Made by a program: the position numbers and the translations under genes. Under the pieces are notes generated by a model. The model was not told where the DNA came from. It was given only the letters and a program-made list of their open reading frames with translations, and made no database searches. Positions 7,910 through 16,615 of a stretch of DNA of 64,000 nucleotides are shown here, one piece after another (position 1 is the first letter of the stretch; each line of letters starts with the position of its first letter). This stretch comes from Elusimicrobiota bacterium. Its GTDB lineage: Bacteria; Elusimicrobiota; Elusimicrobia; F11. The DNA lies in the NCBI GenBank assembly GCA_022072025.1, contig JAJVIP010000014.1, forward strand, positions 66,906-130,905. The letters are read 5' to 3'.

Positions 7910-9153
7910 CGATAATGTTATTTATTTCCCTTTGGGCCCCTGTTTTTTTATGGGCGAGCCTTATTTTTTATGTGTCTCATATTCCAGGACTTCAGTCGGG
8001 TTTTGAGGTGTGGGATACTCTTTTAAGGAAATGCGCGCATGTATTTGAATTTGCGGTGTTAACTTTTCTCTTGCTTCGGGCGTTGGGTCAAACCGCTCGG
8101 TTCCAATCGAAAAAATATCTGTACGTGTGGAGTGGTTTATTGGCGCTTTTGTATGCGATGTCTGATGAATGGCATCAATCCTTTGTTCCGGGAAGAGGAC
8201 CTTCTGGCTGGGACGTGTTGATCGATTCTGTTGGAATTGCACTCGTGTTGTATATTCATGCAAAACGAATGAAAATGCAAACGACCTTCGCCGCGCTCGC
8301 CCTTCTGCCATTGATGTTTTCGCTTGTGTCTTGTGGGCCAGAGGCAAAATTTAAAAAAGCGGAATCCTTAGAGAAAAAAGGGAAATATTATCAAGCCTGG
8401 CAAAAATACCAGCAATTCACGGCGGACTATCCCAAACATCCAAAAGCGGCGGAGTCCCTATTTCATGCGGGGTGGCTTTCTCAAAAACAACTGAAGGATT
8501 GTTCCATGGCGGCGGTTTTTTATGATGCCGTGATGGAAAAATATCCTCAATCGGAACCCTGGGCTCGTCTGGCGGTTAATCAGAAAAACAATTGCCCGGA
8601 TTATTTCCCCCTTTACGCCGGGACCAAATGGGTTGAAGTGGATTCTGATACGAAAGGAAAAAACGCGCGGATCGAAACTGAATGTAAGCAAGCTTCAGAA
8701 AAGGGGGTTTTTCCGTCGGAATCCGGGGTTTTTGTGAAAACCTATTACGCGGGATCCACCAAATTTAAAACCATTCAATTGACCTATCGCAAATCCAATG
8801 ATGAGGTGCTTGAGTTTGCCGCCGAAAATGAATTGCGCGCCAAAGTCATTTTGAAATTTCCGATGGAAGTTGGGATGAGATGGCGAACACGCTCCGCGAC
8901 CCATATGTTTACTTATGAAATCATCGCCAATGACGCCACGGTCAAAGTTCAAGCCGGAGAATTTTCTTCTTGTTTGGTGGTTCGTTCCAGCGCGGAAGGA
9001 GTGCCCGGCGCAACGCTTGACTATTACGCGCCAGGTGTGGGACGGGTGCTCACCGCTTTCTCCACCGCGCAAGGTGAAAAAAGAAACGTCGAGTTATCTT
9101 CTTATGTGGCAGCGCCGGACTTCGATTTTAAGGATTTTCAAACAAAACCATGA
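7906..9153 (+). CDS. VanZ-family membrane domain fused to a lipoprotein-like domain
   Basis: 415-aa open frame joining two modules. Residues 1-120 are a VanZ-like four-helix membrane domain with the usual signatures RKCAHVFEFAVLTFLLLRAL and SDEWHQSFVPGRGPSGWDVLIDSVG. From residue 122 the sequence looks like the start of an independent lipoprotein: MKMQ, a hydrophobic stretch, then the lipobox LVSC with C143, followed by a charged, TPR/YfiO-like segment (about 145-225) and a C-terminal beta-rich domain of unknown function. No stop separates the halves. Either this is a true fusion with an internal signal-anchor, or translation re-initiates at ATG 8269 or 8275. ATGA overlaps on both sides place it firmly in the operon. 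Confidence 0.7.
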   Translation: MTIMLFISLWAPVFLWASLIFYVSHIPGLQSGFEVWDTLLRKCAHVFEFAVLTFLLLRALGQTARFQSKKYLYVWSGLLALLYAMSDEWHQSFVPGRGPSGWDVLIDSVGIALVLYIHAKRMKMQTTFAALALLPLMFSLVSCGPEAKFKKAESLEKKGKYYQAWQKYQQFTADYPKHPKAAESLFHAGWLSQKQLKDCSMAAVFYDAVMEKYPQSEPWARLAVNQKNNCPDYFPLYAGTKWVEVDSDTKGKNARIETECKQASEKGVFPSESGVFVKTYYAGSTKFKTIQLTYRKSNDEVLEFAAENELRAKVILKFPMEVGMRWRTRSATHMFTYEIIANDATVKVQAGEFSSCLVVRSSAEGVPGATLDYYAPGVGRVLTAFSTAQGEKRNVELSSYVAAPDFDFKDFQTKP

Positions 9154-10175
9154 GTCAACTGACCTTTGAGGGATTTTCGACCGGTCTTCCAACGGAGCGT
9201 CCTCTTTCCCATTCATCTCTCCAGTTGTACAAGGCCTGTCCGCAGCGTTGGAAATTTCGATACGTGGATAAAGTGCCTGAAAAACCCCGTTCTTTTTTTT
9301 CATTTGGAAAAAGTGTTCATACGGGACTGGAATTCTTGTTTGAAAAAGGGACGGAGGGGATTCCCTCCCTGGAATTGGTTTTGGAACATTACAAGACCAG
9401 TTGGCGCAGAGAAGGATATGAATCGGCCGCGCAAGAGAAATGGTTTTTCCAAGAAGGAGAACGCATCCTCAAGGGGTTTTATGCCAAACATCAGGCTGAT
9501 TTTAAAAATGTTTTTCAAATTGAATATAAATTCAATTTCTTAATTGAAGGAATTCCGGTGACCGGTTTTATCGACCGTATTGATCAAACCGCCAAGGGGG
9601 GATTGTCGGTAATGGATTATAAAACCGGGAAAGCGTTTGATAAGGCGCGCGTAAAAAGCGATCCCCAATTAACGCTTTATCAAATGGCGGTTCAGGAAAT
9701 TTTCCAAAAGCCGGTTGAGTCCGTTTCGTTGTACCACCTGAATTCTCTGACGCCCATTTCGGTTCCCGCCCATTCGAAAACGATGGAGAACAATATTCGC
9801 GCCTTGGTGGTGGAGGTCGCGAAAGGAATATCCGATCAAAAGTTCGATCCGAAGCCAGACGAACGCGGTCAATGTCAATGGTGCGATTACAAACAGATTT
9901 GTCCCGCTTTTTCTAATGGGAAATCAGCGGCCCTTTCTGGCCTTGTGTCTCCTGAAACCAAAGAGAAAATCGATAAACTTGGAAAATTGGATGAACGTTT
10001 GGAAAGTTTTCTCCTTGAACGGCAAACATTGGCGGAGGAGGTGGCGGCCTTGATTCGGTCCACTGGCGGCGAAAAAATTGAGGGGAAACATTACACGGCC
10101 AAAATGGAGAAACCGTCTGACGGAATATCTGAAAAGATCGTGACGACTTTGTTAAAAACCGGAGAGCCCTCGTAG
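9150..10175 (+). CDS. RecB-family PD-(D/E)XK nuclease with Fe-S cluster
   Basis: 341-aa protein of the PDDEXK_1/AddB-Cas4 type. The nuclease core is visible: GKSVHTGLEF (motif with the metal-ligand His), VTGFIDRID (the acidic D) and LSVMDYKTGK (D-x-K catalytic motif). One cysteine in LYKACPQRWKF near residue 30 and three in CQWCDYKQIC near residue 250 are positioned to bind a 4Fe-4S cluster, as in AddB and Cas4. A coiled segment (KLGKLDERLESFLLERQTLAEEVAAL) and a small C-terminal domain follow. No helicase partner or CRISPR locus is adjacent, so it is probably a solitary repair exonuclease. It starts in an ATGA overlap with the VanZ-lipoprotein gene and ends the first operon. Confidence 0.87.
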   Translation: MSQLTFEGFSTGLPTERPLSHSSLQLYKACPQRWKFRYVDKVPEKPRSFFSFGKSVHTGLEFLFEKGTEGIPSLELVLEHYKTSWRREGYESAAQEKWFFQEGERILKGFYAKHQADFKNVFQIEYKFNFLIEGIPVTGFIDRIDQTAKGGLSVMDYKTGKAFDKARVKSDPQLTLYQMAVQEIFQKPVESVSLYHLNSLTPISVPAHSKTMENNIRALVVEVAKGISDQKFDPKPDERGQCQWCDYKQICPAFSNGKSAALSGLVSPETKEKIDKLGKLDERLESFLLERQTLAEEVAALIRSTGGEKIEGKHYTAKMEKPSDGISEKIVTTLLKTGEPS

Positions 10176-10224
10176 TATGAAATCTCAATTTCATGTTAAT
10201 TTGGAAAGAAAACGGGTGAACATC

Positions 10225-10404
10225 GTCGCCCCGGCATGTCGTTTGGCCGGGGCCCAGGTGTCGTATTTTTCTCAGAATTTATTCCAATACGGTTTAAAAA
10301 AACAAAACCTGGGCCCCGTACCGTTCCATAATGATCTTGGTCGGTACGTACCGGCATTACGCAAATCAATGTATCGGTACGGCCAAGAAGCGTGCCGGGG
10401 CGAC
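10225..10404. repeat. Palindromic repeat element, copy 1 (intergenic)
   Basis: A 180-bp element between two genes. Its ends are the inverted repeat GTCGCCCCGGCA (10225-10236) and TGCCGGGGCGAC (10393-10404), with inner arms TTGGCCGGGGCCCAGGT and CCTGGGCCCC. On the minus strand about 100 bp of it matches, nearly base for base, the copy embedded in the uracil-DNA glycosylase gene, including CGGTACGTACCGACCAAGAT. It carries no transposase, so it is a non-autonomous REP- or MITE-like unit. The rest of the 10,176-10,433 gap shows no gene. Confidence 0.85.
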
Positions 10405-10433
10405 GTCCACTTTGGTTGCAGTGAGCCCGTGCT

Positions 10434-11894
10434 GTGATCAGAAAGATGATCGTATCCTGGGGAGTTCTTGTTTTGGGGGCCATTGCCTTGGTGTTTTTAT
10501 TGAGGTCCTGTGGTCAGAAAGAAACTCTTCCTCCAAGCGCAGTTATGGAACCTCCCGCAGTTCTGCCTTCCACGGCCGTGGCGGTTGTTCCGTTGGCCTC
10601 ATCCACTCAAGCTGTCGTGGCCCCTTCGGCGAAGCCGTCTCGAACGCCTCAACCTATTAAAAAGGCGGTGGTTCCCGCCCCCGCTCCCTTGGAGCCACCC
10701 AAAATTGAAATCCACAAAGAGCTGATCCCCAAAAATATAGAGATTATCCGTGTTTATTACGCGGCCATGATCACAGGGCCGGGAAGTTCTCTGGAGTTTG
10801 ATATCAATGGGTCCGGTTTTACGAAAGAGTTCGAGAAAATGATCACTGTTGAATCGGGTCAGCCAGAAGCTGTGGTAAAAAATTTGGCCCTTATTACACC
10901 CAATCAAATTCACGGCAGACTGGAGGTCTCTCCTAAATCCGCCACGCAGGTGGCTTTTCCGCGGGTTCTCATTCAAGGAAAAACGGTGTTTCAGGCGCCG
11001 GAACCCTTCGCGGTGATACGCCCAGGAGAGGTGTTGAATGTGATTTTCACTGAAATGGGCGAATCCGGGCGAAGTGGACGTTTCCGAGTGTTCACAAACC
11101 TCGACCAGGAGATGTTTCAGAATTTTAGAGTCGCGGTGAGCACTCCGGCCATTCAGGTCTCTGATTTGGCCCCCGCTCTCCCATTCGTCGTGGATGGCAC
11201 CATCACCATTGGCCCAGCTGTTGGGGGGGAATATGGACTTTCTGTTTTTCTCAAGGATAAAGCCGTTTGGGATAAACCGGGGATTATTCGAGTGGTCCGG
11301 CCAAATGTCGGCCAGTCGGGACTTGTGCAAAAGGTGGTCCCCCGCGATGGATTTTACCGTCCCGGCGATGTGGCTCGATTTTCCATTCAAGGGAGTGGAT
11401 TTCTACCGCCCGACGTGGATATCGTGAAGGTCAGTGTGAAAGGGTTGGAGGGAATCAGTTCAAAATTGATTTATGGGAGTCCGGGTCGTTTGGAGTTGGA
11501 GATTACCTTGCCTCCTCAAGCTCCTGTCAACAAATATGGAATCACCCTCTCGGCCGGTGCCGAAGTGCTACAAGATTTACCGGACATGTTTCGAGTGGTG
11601 GACGTCAATTGGACTCGCGGGTTGGCTCTAAACCCCATTCTTAAACCGGGGGAAAAGAGCACACTTTCTTTGTTGGGACGCGATCTCTCATCCGATTATG
11701 TTGAAACGATAAAAGTAGAGGTGGACGAGCCTGAGTTAACGGTGGGTTCGTTTACGCTTGTGAGCCCTCAGGAGGCCACCGCTCCCATCTCCGCTGGTGC
11801 ATCGGTTAAACCGGGCGATTATTGGATCAAACTGACGCGTGATGGAAAACCGGTTCTTCCCGAATTCGGCAGTATCATCAAAGTATCTCAATAA
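10434..11894 (+). CDS. Membrane-anchored exported protein with beta-sandwich repeats, unknown function
   Basis: 486 aa with no family I can name. The N-terminus is a signal-anchor or lipoprotein-type helix (about residues 5-24, ending LLRSCGQ; the Arg in the lipobox position makes lipidation uncertain). It is followed by a Pro/Ala-rich spacer to about residue 90, then three or more beta-rich segments of about 100 residues each containing S-G-x-G-F or similar turns (FDINGSGFTKEF, FSIQGSGFLPPD, LSLLGRDLSSDY), reminiscent of IPT/TIG-like immunoglobulin folds. This suggests a periplasm-spanning adaptor or surface protein. The GTG at 10434 gives a basic N-terminus; ATG 10446 is the alternative. 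It converges on the next gene with a 1-nt gap. Confidence 0.6.
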   Translation: MIRKMIVSWGVLVLGAIALVFLLRSCGQKETLPPSAVMEPPAVLPSTAVAVVPLASSTQAVVAPSAKPSRTPQPIKKAVVPAPAPLEPPKIEIHKELIPKNIEIIRVYYAAMITGPGSSLEFDINGSGFTKEFEKMITVESGQPEAVVKNLALITPNQIHGRLEVSPKSATQVAFPRVLIQGKTVFQAPEPFAVIRPGEVLNVIFTEMGESGRSGRFRVFTNLDQEMFQNFRVAVSTPAIQVSDLAPALPFVVDGTITIGPAVGGEYGLSVFLKDKAVWDKPGIIRVVRPNVGQSGLVQKVVPRDGFYRPGDVARFSIQGSGFLPPDVDIVKVSVKGLEGISSKLIYGSPGRLELEITLPPQAPVNKYGITLSAGAEVLQDLPDMFRVVDVNWTRGLALNPILKPGEKSTLSLLGRDLSSDYVETIKVEVDEPELTVGSFTLVSPQEATAPISAGASVKPGDYWIKLTRDGKPVLPEFGSIIKVSQ

Positions 11895-11895
11895 G

Positions 11896-13983
11896 TTAAG
11901 GGTTGGCTGTTGTTTCGAGCGGAGGAGCGGGTAGCAAGTCGTGGGCTCGGGCAAACCAGTAGACGAAAAGATAATCGGTCGCCGGATAGAGTTTGACCAT
12001 ATCTCCCTGAAGGCGGCGGGCATTGCGTTGCCACAAGAATGAATCCTTGGGTCGGTGGGAGACCGGGAGCGCTTCTCGAGAATAGTTTTTGTATTCGCCC
12101 CCTCCTAAAATATCGGCCACATCACGTCCGTAATCTTCCCAGAAATCCTGTCCAAAACCCATCCTGTTTTCCGGGTAGAAGGTCAGTGCGCGTCGGACCA
12201 GATCCATTCCCGGGGAATTTTCTCCTTCAATTGATGCGGCAATTGCGGCCATCAACGGATTATCATCATTTTGATAACTTTTCCATTCTCGCAACATCAA
12301 CGCTTGGTATGTTTGTTTAACCGCGGGATTTTTTTCCAAGGTGATCAAGTTCATGAGCGCCAAGGTTCCCAGGTATCCGCGTCTTTCCGCATCAGCGGCG
12401 GCGTTGCCCGAAGTAAGTTTGACGAGAAGGTCCTCCATCCCCAGCCATTCCTCCGCGGTTTTTAACAAGGCGTCTTGGGTGTAAAGATTGGCCTTGTAAT
12501 ATTCTTCAAATTGCGGATTTTTGGTGATGACGGCCGCGGTTTTAACGATGTGTAAGGAGATCAACGCGTTTGAAGCCAATATTTTTAAATCGGACATATT
12601 GTTGACGCGGCTCCCTTGCCCATTGGGGGGATAACGTTTTAAGAAGGAGGTGATCAAATCAGCGAGTTTAATTCCCGGATATCCTTTGTTGTTGAATCTT
12701 TTGGGGAATAAATCCTCTCTGTATTGTTCGCGAAGGATATCTCTGACGCGCTCTCCCAAAGTAAATGCGCCATTGAGCGTGGGGGTTACCAATCTCAATA
12801 ACTCATTTTGATCTTTTCGTTCCACCGCTTGAATAACCGATTTCATTCCCGGCCAAAGTTCTCCAAATGGCATGTAGCGACGGGAGGATTTGAGACTTTT
12901 GATGAATTTTTTGTGTTGTTTCTGGTTGTTCATCAAAATTTGAATGCCCGATTGGATTTCTTCATCGGTTAAGTAAGGAGTGAGACTCACCAACGTTCGA
13001 GGGCCGCTTTTGATACGAAGATCGTCACGCAAGAATTTGGAAGCAATGCGTTCCACATCATTTCGCATTTGATTTTTTAAAGCGGTATTTGAGATGTGGG
13101 GATAAGCGGCCGCGTGGGCCAAAAAGAAGGCGGTATAAATATCTTTGCTCGGATCCTTCGGAAAGGGAGTGCCTTCTTCATCCACAAAACGGGTGAGGAG
13201 AGGTTCGTCGTAAGTGCCTTTGATGGCATTGTGTAAAGTTTCGAGACCATTCTCCAGCGCTTGATAAGTCAAGGCATCTTTTGTTGCGGCATATTTCCAT
13301 GCCAGGGCGGTCACATAAAATCCGGTGTAGGTGGTGGCGTCTCCAGTTTCATCGGCTTGACCATCGATCTGTCTCGACACCACAAATCCATTTTCGAGGT
13401 GGTTTGCCAGGGTTCCTTTTTCCAGCCGGCGGGCTTTTTTCTCCAAGGTTTTTGAATCGGCCATCGGGAATTTCGACAATTGAACGTTTTTGATTTCACC
13501 GTTCGCCAATCCAATCCAATAAACGCGGGGTTCAATCGCATGGCCTTCCCGGCCGCTCATGGAGAATTCAATCCAACGGGGTTCATACACGCCTGGGCCT
13601 GAGAAATCACCCACTTGTAGTTCTCTTTGAACAATGATTTCTTGGGTGGTCACATCCCATAATTCCAATTGAAACAATCCATAGGATTTAAAAAATAACC
13701 CCTTCCGAGGGTATTGACCTCGACGGAGATTAAAAGTGACACGGTAAAGCCCTTTCTCCAACAACCAGGGATGTTTCATTTGCGAGAGCGCATACCCCGG
13801 TTTGTCGCGTTTGTAGTCGAGTTCCCATCCATGATGAGTGGCTTTTCCCACTTTGTGGTCGAAGTCTGTTTTTGCCTCAAGAAGAAAAAGTTCTTCAATT
13901 GGAGGCGGTTCGGGTATACGTCCGCCATAGAGCGGGGCGCTCAGAATGAGGATGACCCAGAGCGGGGTTCCAGTAACTTTCAT
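11896..13983 (-). CDS. Secreted protein of unknown function (695 aa)
   Basis: The signal peptide is clear (MKVTGTPLWVILILSAPLYGG). The next 170 residues are beta-rich, with a carbohydrate-binding-like jelly-roll flavour (YRVTFNLRRGQYPRKG, LFQLELWDVTTQE, PRWIEFSMSGREG). From about residue 200 to the end the sequence is helical with repeated aromatic and acidic patterns (GFYVTALAWKYAATKDALTY, DIYTAFFLAHAAAYPH), compatible with an alpha/alpha-toroid as found in polysaccharide lyases, heparinases and glycoside hydrolases. No catalytic motif could be assigned, so an enzymatic role is only a suggestion. It is transcribed alone, divergent from the DUF3015 gene, with 139 bp between them. Confidence 0.55.
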   Translation of the reverse strand: MKVTGTPLWVILILSAPLYGGRIPEPPPIEELFLLEAKTDFDHKVGKATHHGWELDYKRDKPGYALSQMKHPWLLEKGLYRVTFNLRRGQYPRKGLFFKSYGLFQLELWDVTTQEIIVQRELQVGDFSGPGVYEPRWIEFSMSGREGHAIEPRVYWIGLANGEIKNVQLSKFPMADSKTLEKKARRLEKGTLANHLENGFVVSRQIDGQADETGDATTYTGFYVTALAWKYAATKDALTYQALENGLETLHNAIKGTYDEPLLTRFVDEEGTPFPKDPSKDIYTAFFLAHAAAYPHISNTALKNQMRNDVERIASKFLRDDLRIKSGPRTLVSLTPYLTDEEIQSGIQILMNNQKQHKKFIKSLKSSRRYMPFGELWPGMKSVIQAVERKDQNELLRLVTPTLNGAFTLGERVRDILREQYREDLFPKRFNNKGYPGIKLADLITSFLKRYPPNGQGSRVNNMSDLKILASNALISLHIVKTAAVITKNPQFEEYYKANLYTQDALLKTAEEWLGMEDLLVKLTSGNAAADAERRGYLGTLALMNLITLEKNPAVKQTYQALMLREWKSYQNDDNPLMAAIAASIEGENSPGMDLVRRALTFYPENRMGFGQDFWEDYGRDVADILGGGEYKNYSREALPVSHRPKDSFLWQRNARRLQGDMVKLYPATDYLFVYWFARAHDLLPAPPLETTANP

Positions 13984-14122
13984 ATCTCAAAAGGGTACCT
14001 CCAGGAGCCTGAATTTTCGATGGGCGGACTGTCTCAGAATGAACTGAAAAGACAGGCTGTTCTTGCTTCAACTCTTTGCTAGGATGGGCCGTCTAAAAAA
14101 TAAAAATTATTCAGGAGGATGC

Positions 14123-14608
14123 ATGAAGAAGCTCATGGCAGTTGCCGTAGCAACAATCACAATGGCGCCGGTTTTGGCTCTCGCCAAAGGAAATCATCCA
14201 ATGGCTGGTTGTGGACTCGGTTATGTTCTTTTGTCGAACAAAGACAATTCAAAAGTGACCCAGGTTCTTGGAGCGACCACGAATGGGACCTCAGGCAACC
14301 AGACCTTCGGTATCTCTTCTGGCACATCCGGGTGTACGGAAGATGGCGCCGTAAAAATTGTCAAAGCAGCAGAAGTCTATGCCGACGTTAATTTGGACAG
14401 TCTTCGTCGAGAAATGGCCACTGGAGAAGGTGAATATGTTCGCACGTTTGCCCTGCTTTTGGGCGCCAGTCAACAAAATGTTTCACCGCTGGTGAGCGTG
14501 TTCCGCAGCGAATACCCCACGCTTTTTCCGTCCGCCACCACCTCTACGGCGGATCTTCTCGCTTCTCTTGAGAAGGTTTTGAATCAACACAAAGACCTGT
14601 TGAGCTAA
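14123..14608 (+). CDS. DUF3015 family exported protein
   Basis: 161 aa. A signal peptide (MKKLMAVAVATITMAPVLALA) is followed by the DUF3015 hallmarks: AGCGLGYVL at the start of the mature protein, NGTSGNQTFGISSGTSGC in the middle, and a helical C-terminal half (RREMATGEGEYVRTFALLLG). The two cysteines of the AGCGLG and TSGC motifs probably pair. The function is unknown; it is thought to be periplasmic. The ATG at 14123 has a strong Shine-Dalgarno AGGAGG at 14113-14118, and the longer upstream frame is ignored. It is followed by a terminator-like hairpin and then a DUF4105 gene. Confidence 0.85.
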   Translation: MKKLMAVAVATITMAPVLALAKGNHPMAGCGLGYVLLSNKDNSKVTQVLGATTNGTSGNQTFGISSGTSGCTEDGAVKIVKAAEVYADVNLDSLRREMATGEGEYVRTFALLLGASQQNVSPLVSVFRSEYPTLFPSATTSTADLLASLEKVLNQHKDLLS

Positions 14609-14629
14609 TTCGTCCCCTCCTCACCAACG

Positions 14630-14674
14630 CCCCTGTCCTCCTTGTTCTATTGGGAGGGCAGGGGTTTGTTTTCT
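14630..14674 (+). terminator. Rho-independent terminator after DUF3015 gene
   Basis: CCCCTGTCCTCC (14630-14641) pairs with GGAGGGCAGGGG (14653-14664) across an 11-nt loop, with one mismatch, and is followed directly by TTTGTTTTCTGT. The start of the next gene abuts it, so it could act as an attenuator that sets the DUF3015/DUF4105 ratio. Confidence 0.7.
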
Positions 14675-16615
14675 GTGCGTCCTTTTTTCATTTCCATTTT
14701 ATTTTTCGGGATCCTATCAGCGGGGTCTTTTGCTTTGTCTGTCCGGGCAGAAGACCGCGTTGGAGACATGATGGAGCGTTTGATCCATCAGGCTCAAGAA
14801 AAAAATTTAAGTAAACATCCCCAATGGCGGGCTTTGCTCCATTTCCGTTCTCAATATTTTGGAAAAGATCAGAGCGATATTGACGGGCCGAATTTTTTCC
14901 TTTCATCCCAAGGAAAAACTGATGCTCAAGCCGAACTCGAAGCCACACTTGGGTCCTTTTTTGAACCGATTCCACAAGACCTCGAGAAACAACATCCCCG
15001 CTGTAAATATCCGGCGCGATATGCGTGGTTGAATGAACAACTTAACTTGGATTCTTCATTACCCCCGCTGGTGTGTGAAAGATTTCAGTCCTGGAGAAAA
15101 AAACTGAATCCGGGTTCCTTGTCTTTGGTGTTTTCCAGTTATTACCTGAATAATCCTGCCTCCATGTATGGACACACGTTCTTGCGTGTTGGAAAGAAAA
15201 ACGATCAGGAGAGCGGGGATATTGTTGCCACGCCATTGCTTGATTATACGGTCAATTTTGCCGCTCGAACAAACACCAAAAATGGCATCGCGTTCGCTGT
15301 GCGGGGCTTAATGGGAGGATACCCCGGCGACTTCACGTCCCTTCCTTATTATATGAAGGTACAGCAGTACAACAATTTGGAATCACGCGACTTGTGGGAG
15401 TACACCTTAAATATTTCAACGGATGGAGTGGAGCGACTGGTGGCACACCTTTGGGAAATGGGACCCACCACCATTGCGTATTATTTCCTTAATAAAAACT
15501 GTTCCTATCAACTCTTGCCCATGTTGGAGGTGGCCGACCCTACACTCCGTTTGTCATCGTCTTTTCGATTTCGAGCGATTCCAGTCGACACTCTCAATAA
15601 AGTGATGGATCAAAAAGGGTTGGTCACAGGGGTTGTGTATCGCCCGTCGGCTTTGCAAAAAATGATCGCGGCCCGGGATCGCTTGTCCTCCGATGAAAAA
15701 AAATTGGCATGGAACCTGGCCACCCAAAATTCGGAAAGTGATGCGTTGGTTTTGAAGAAATTCTCAGTTGACCGGAAAAAAATGATTTTGGCCGCGGCCT
15801 ATGATTTATTGCGATATCGATCAGGTTATTACCGAAATCAGCCCACGGAAGTTCAAGAGCGCGAACATCGATTGTTACTGCTCTTGAATTCTCTTCCACC
15901 GGATATTTCAATGGTTCCTCCTGCCATCCCCAAGCCAACCGCGCCCCATGAGGGACATAAGACGGGACGCGTGGGATTGGCTTTGGGTTTGGACCGTGAG
16001 ACGGCTTTCCAGGAAATTGTGTTGAGAGGGGCCCTGCATAATTTGGAAGAAGATCCCAAGGGGTATGTAAATGGGAGTCAACTTGAAATGCTATCGGCCC
16101 GGGTGCGATATGAAAATGACTCATCCCATCTGTTCGTAGAGGAGGCGCTGGGAATTCATGTGAAATCGTTGGCGCCTTGGGAGGCGTGGGTTCATAAACC
16201 TTCTTGGCAATTCAAGATTCAATATGCGCGGGCGAGAGACCTAGACGAGAATGTTTTGGGAAGTGGTTTCGCGGGTGTGGCGGGTGGATCGGGTGTCACG
16301 TTTCGATTTCCATGGATTCAAGAAAGCCTGGTCTATGGTTTGATCGAGATGGATGGTTCAATTGGATCTGTTTTTCGGGATGGCTATCGGTTGGGGTTGG
16401 GACCTTTGGTTGGATGGGTGGGCGCCATCACCCGTCAATGGAGGTTTCATGTGTTGGCGGGGTCCATGCGTTACGGAGTTGGAAATATTTCCTCTGCCAA
16501 CAAACTTCAGATGGTGCAATCTTTCCAATTAAAAAAAGATTTGGAATTAAGAGGTGTGTATGAGCGCGTTAATCACCACCGGGAAGGACGAGTGGTTCTT
16601 CAACAGGGTTTTTAA
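14675..16615 (+). CDS. DUF4105 (Lnb-like) exported protein
   Basis: 646 aa with a signal peptide (PFFISILFFGILSAGSFALS). The DUF4105 core is visible: LVFSSYYLNNPASMYGHTFLRVG (with a conserved His), the YTVNFAARTNTKNGIAFAVRGLMGGYPG loop, and YYFLNKNCSYQLLPMLE containing the conserved Cys. This is the papain/NlpC-like Cys-His arrangement of the family, which supports but does not prove a thiol-hydrolase activity. The C-terminal 250 residues alternate like an outer-membrane beta-barrel or beta-sandwich. The GTG at 14675 is preferred because the longer TTG start at 14642 would lie in the terminator hairpin. The 3' end overlaps the convergent hydrolase gene by 47 bp. Confidence 0.8.
   Translation: MRPFFISILFFGILSAGSFALSVRAEDRVGDMMERLIHQAQEKNLSKHPQWRALLHFRSQYFGKDQSDIDGPNFFLSSQGKTDAQAELEATLGSFFEPIPQDLEKQHPRCKYPARYAWLNEQLNLDSSLPPLVCERFQSWRKKLNPGSLSLVFSSYYLNNPASMYGHTFLRVGKKNDQESGDIVATPLLDYTVNFAARTNTKNGIAFAVRGLMGGYPGDFTSLPYYMKVQQYNNLESRDLWEYTLNISTDGVERLVAHLWEMGPTTIAYYFLNKNCSYQLLPMLEVADPTLRLSSSFRFRAIPVDTLNKVMDQKGLVTGVVYRPSALQKMIAARDRLSSDEKKLAWNLATQNSESDALVLKKFSVDRKKMILAAAYDLLRYRSGYYRNQPTEVQEREHRLLLLLNSLPPDISMVPPAIPKPTAPHEGHKTGRVGLALGLDRETAFQEIVLRGALHNLEEDPKGYVNGSQLEMLSARVRYENDSSHLFVEEALGIHVKSLAPWEAWVHKPSWQFKIQYARARDLDENVLGSGFAGVAGGSGVTFRFPWIQESLVYGLIEMDGSIGSVFRDGYRLGLGPLVGWVGAITRQWRFHVLAGSMRYGVGNISSANKLQMVQSFQLKKDLELRGVYERVNHHREGRVVLQQGF

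Noticed and set aside
10196..10483. Minus-strand 95-aa open frame across the intergenic repeat
   Set aside because: It is made of repeat DNA; its similarity to the udg linker reflects the shared element, and there is no start signal.
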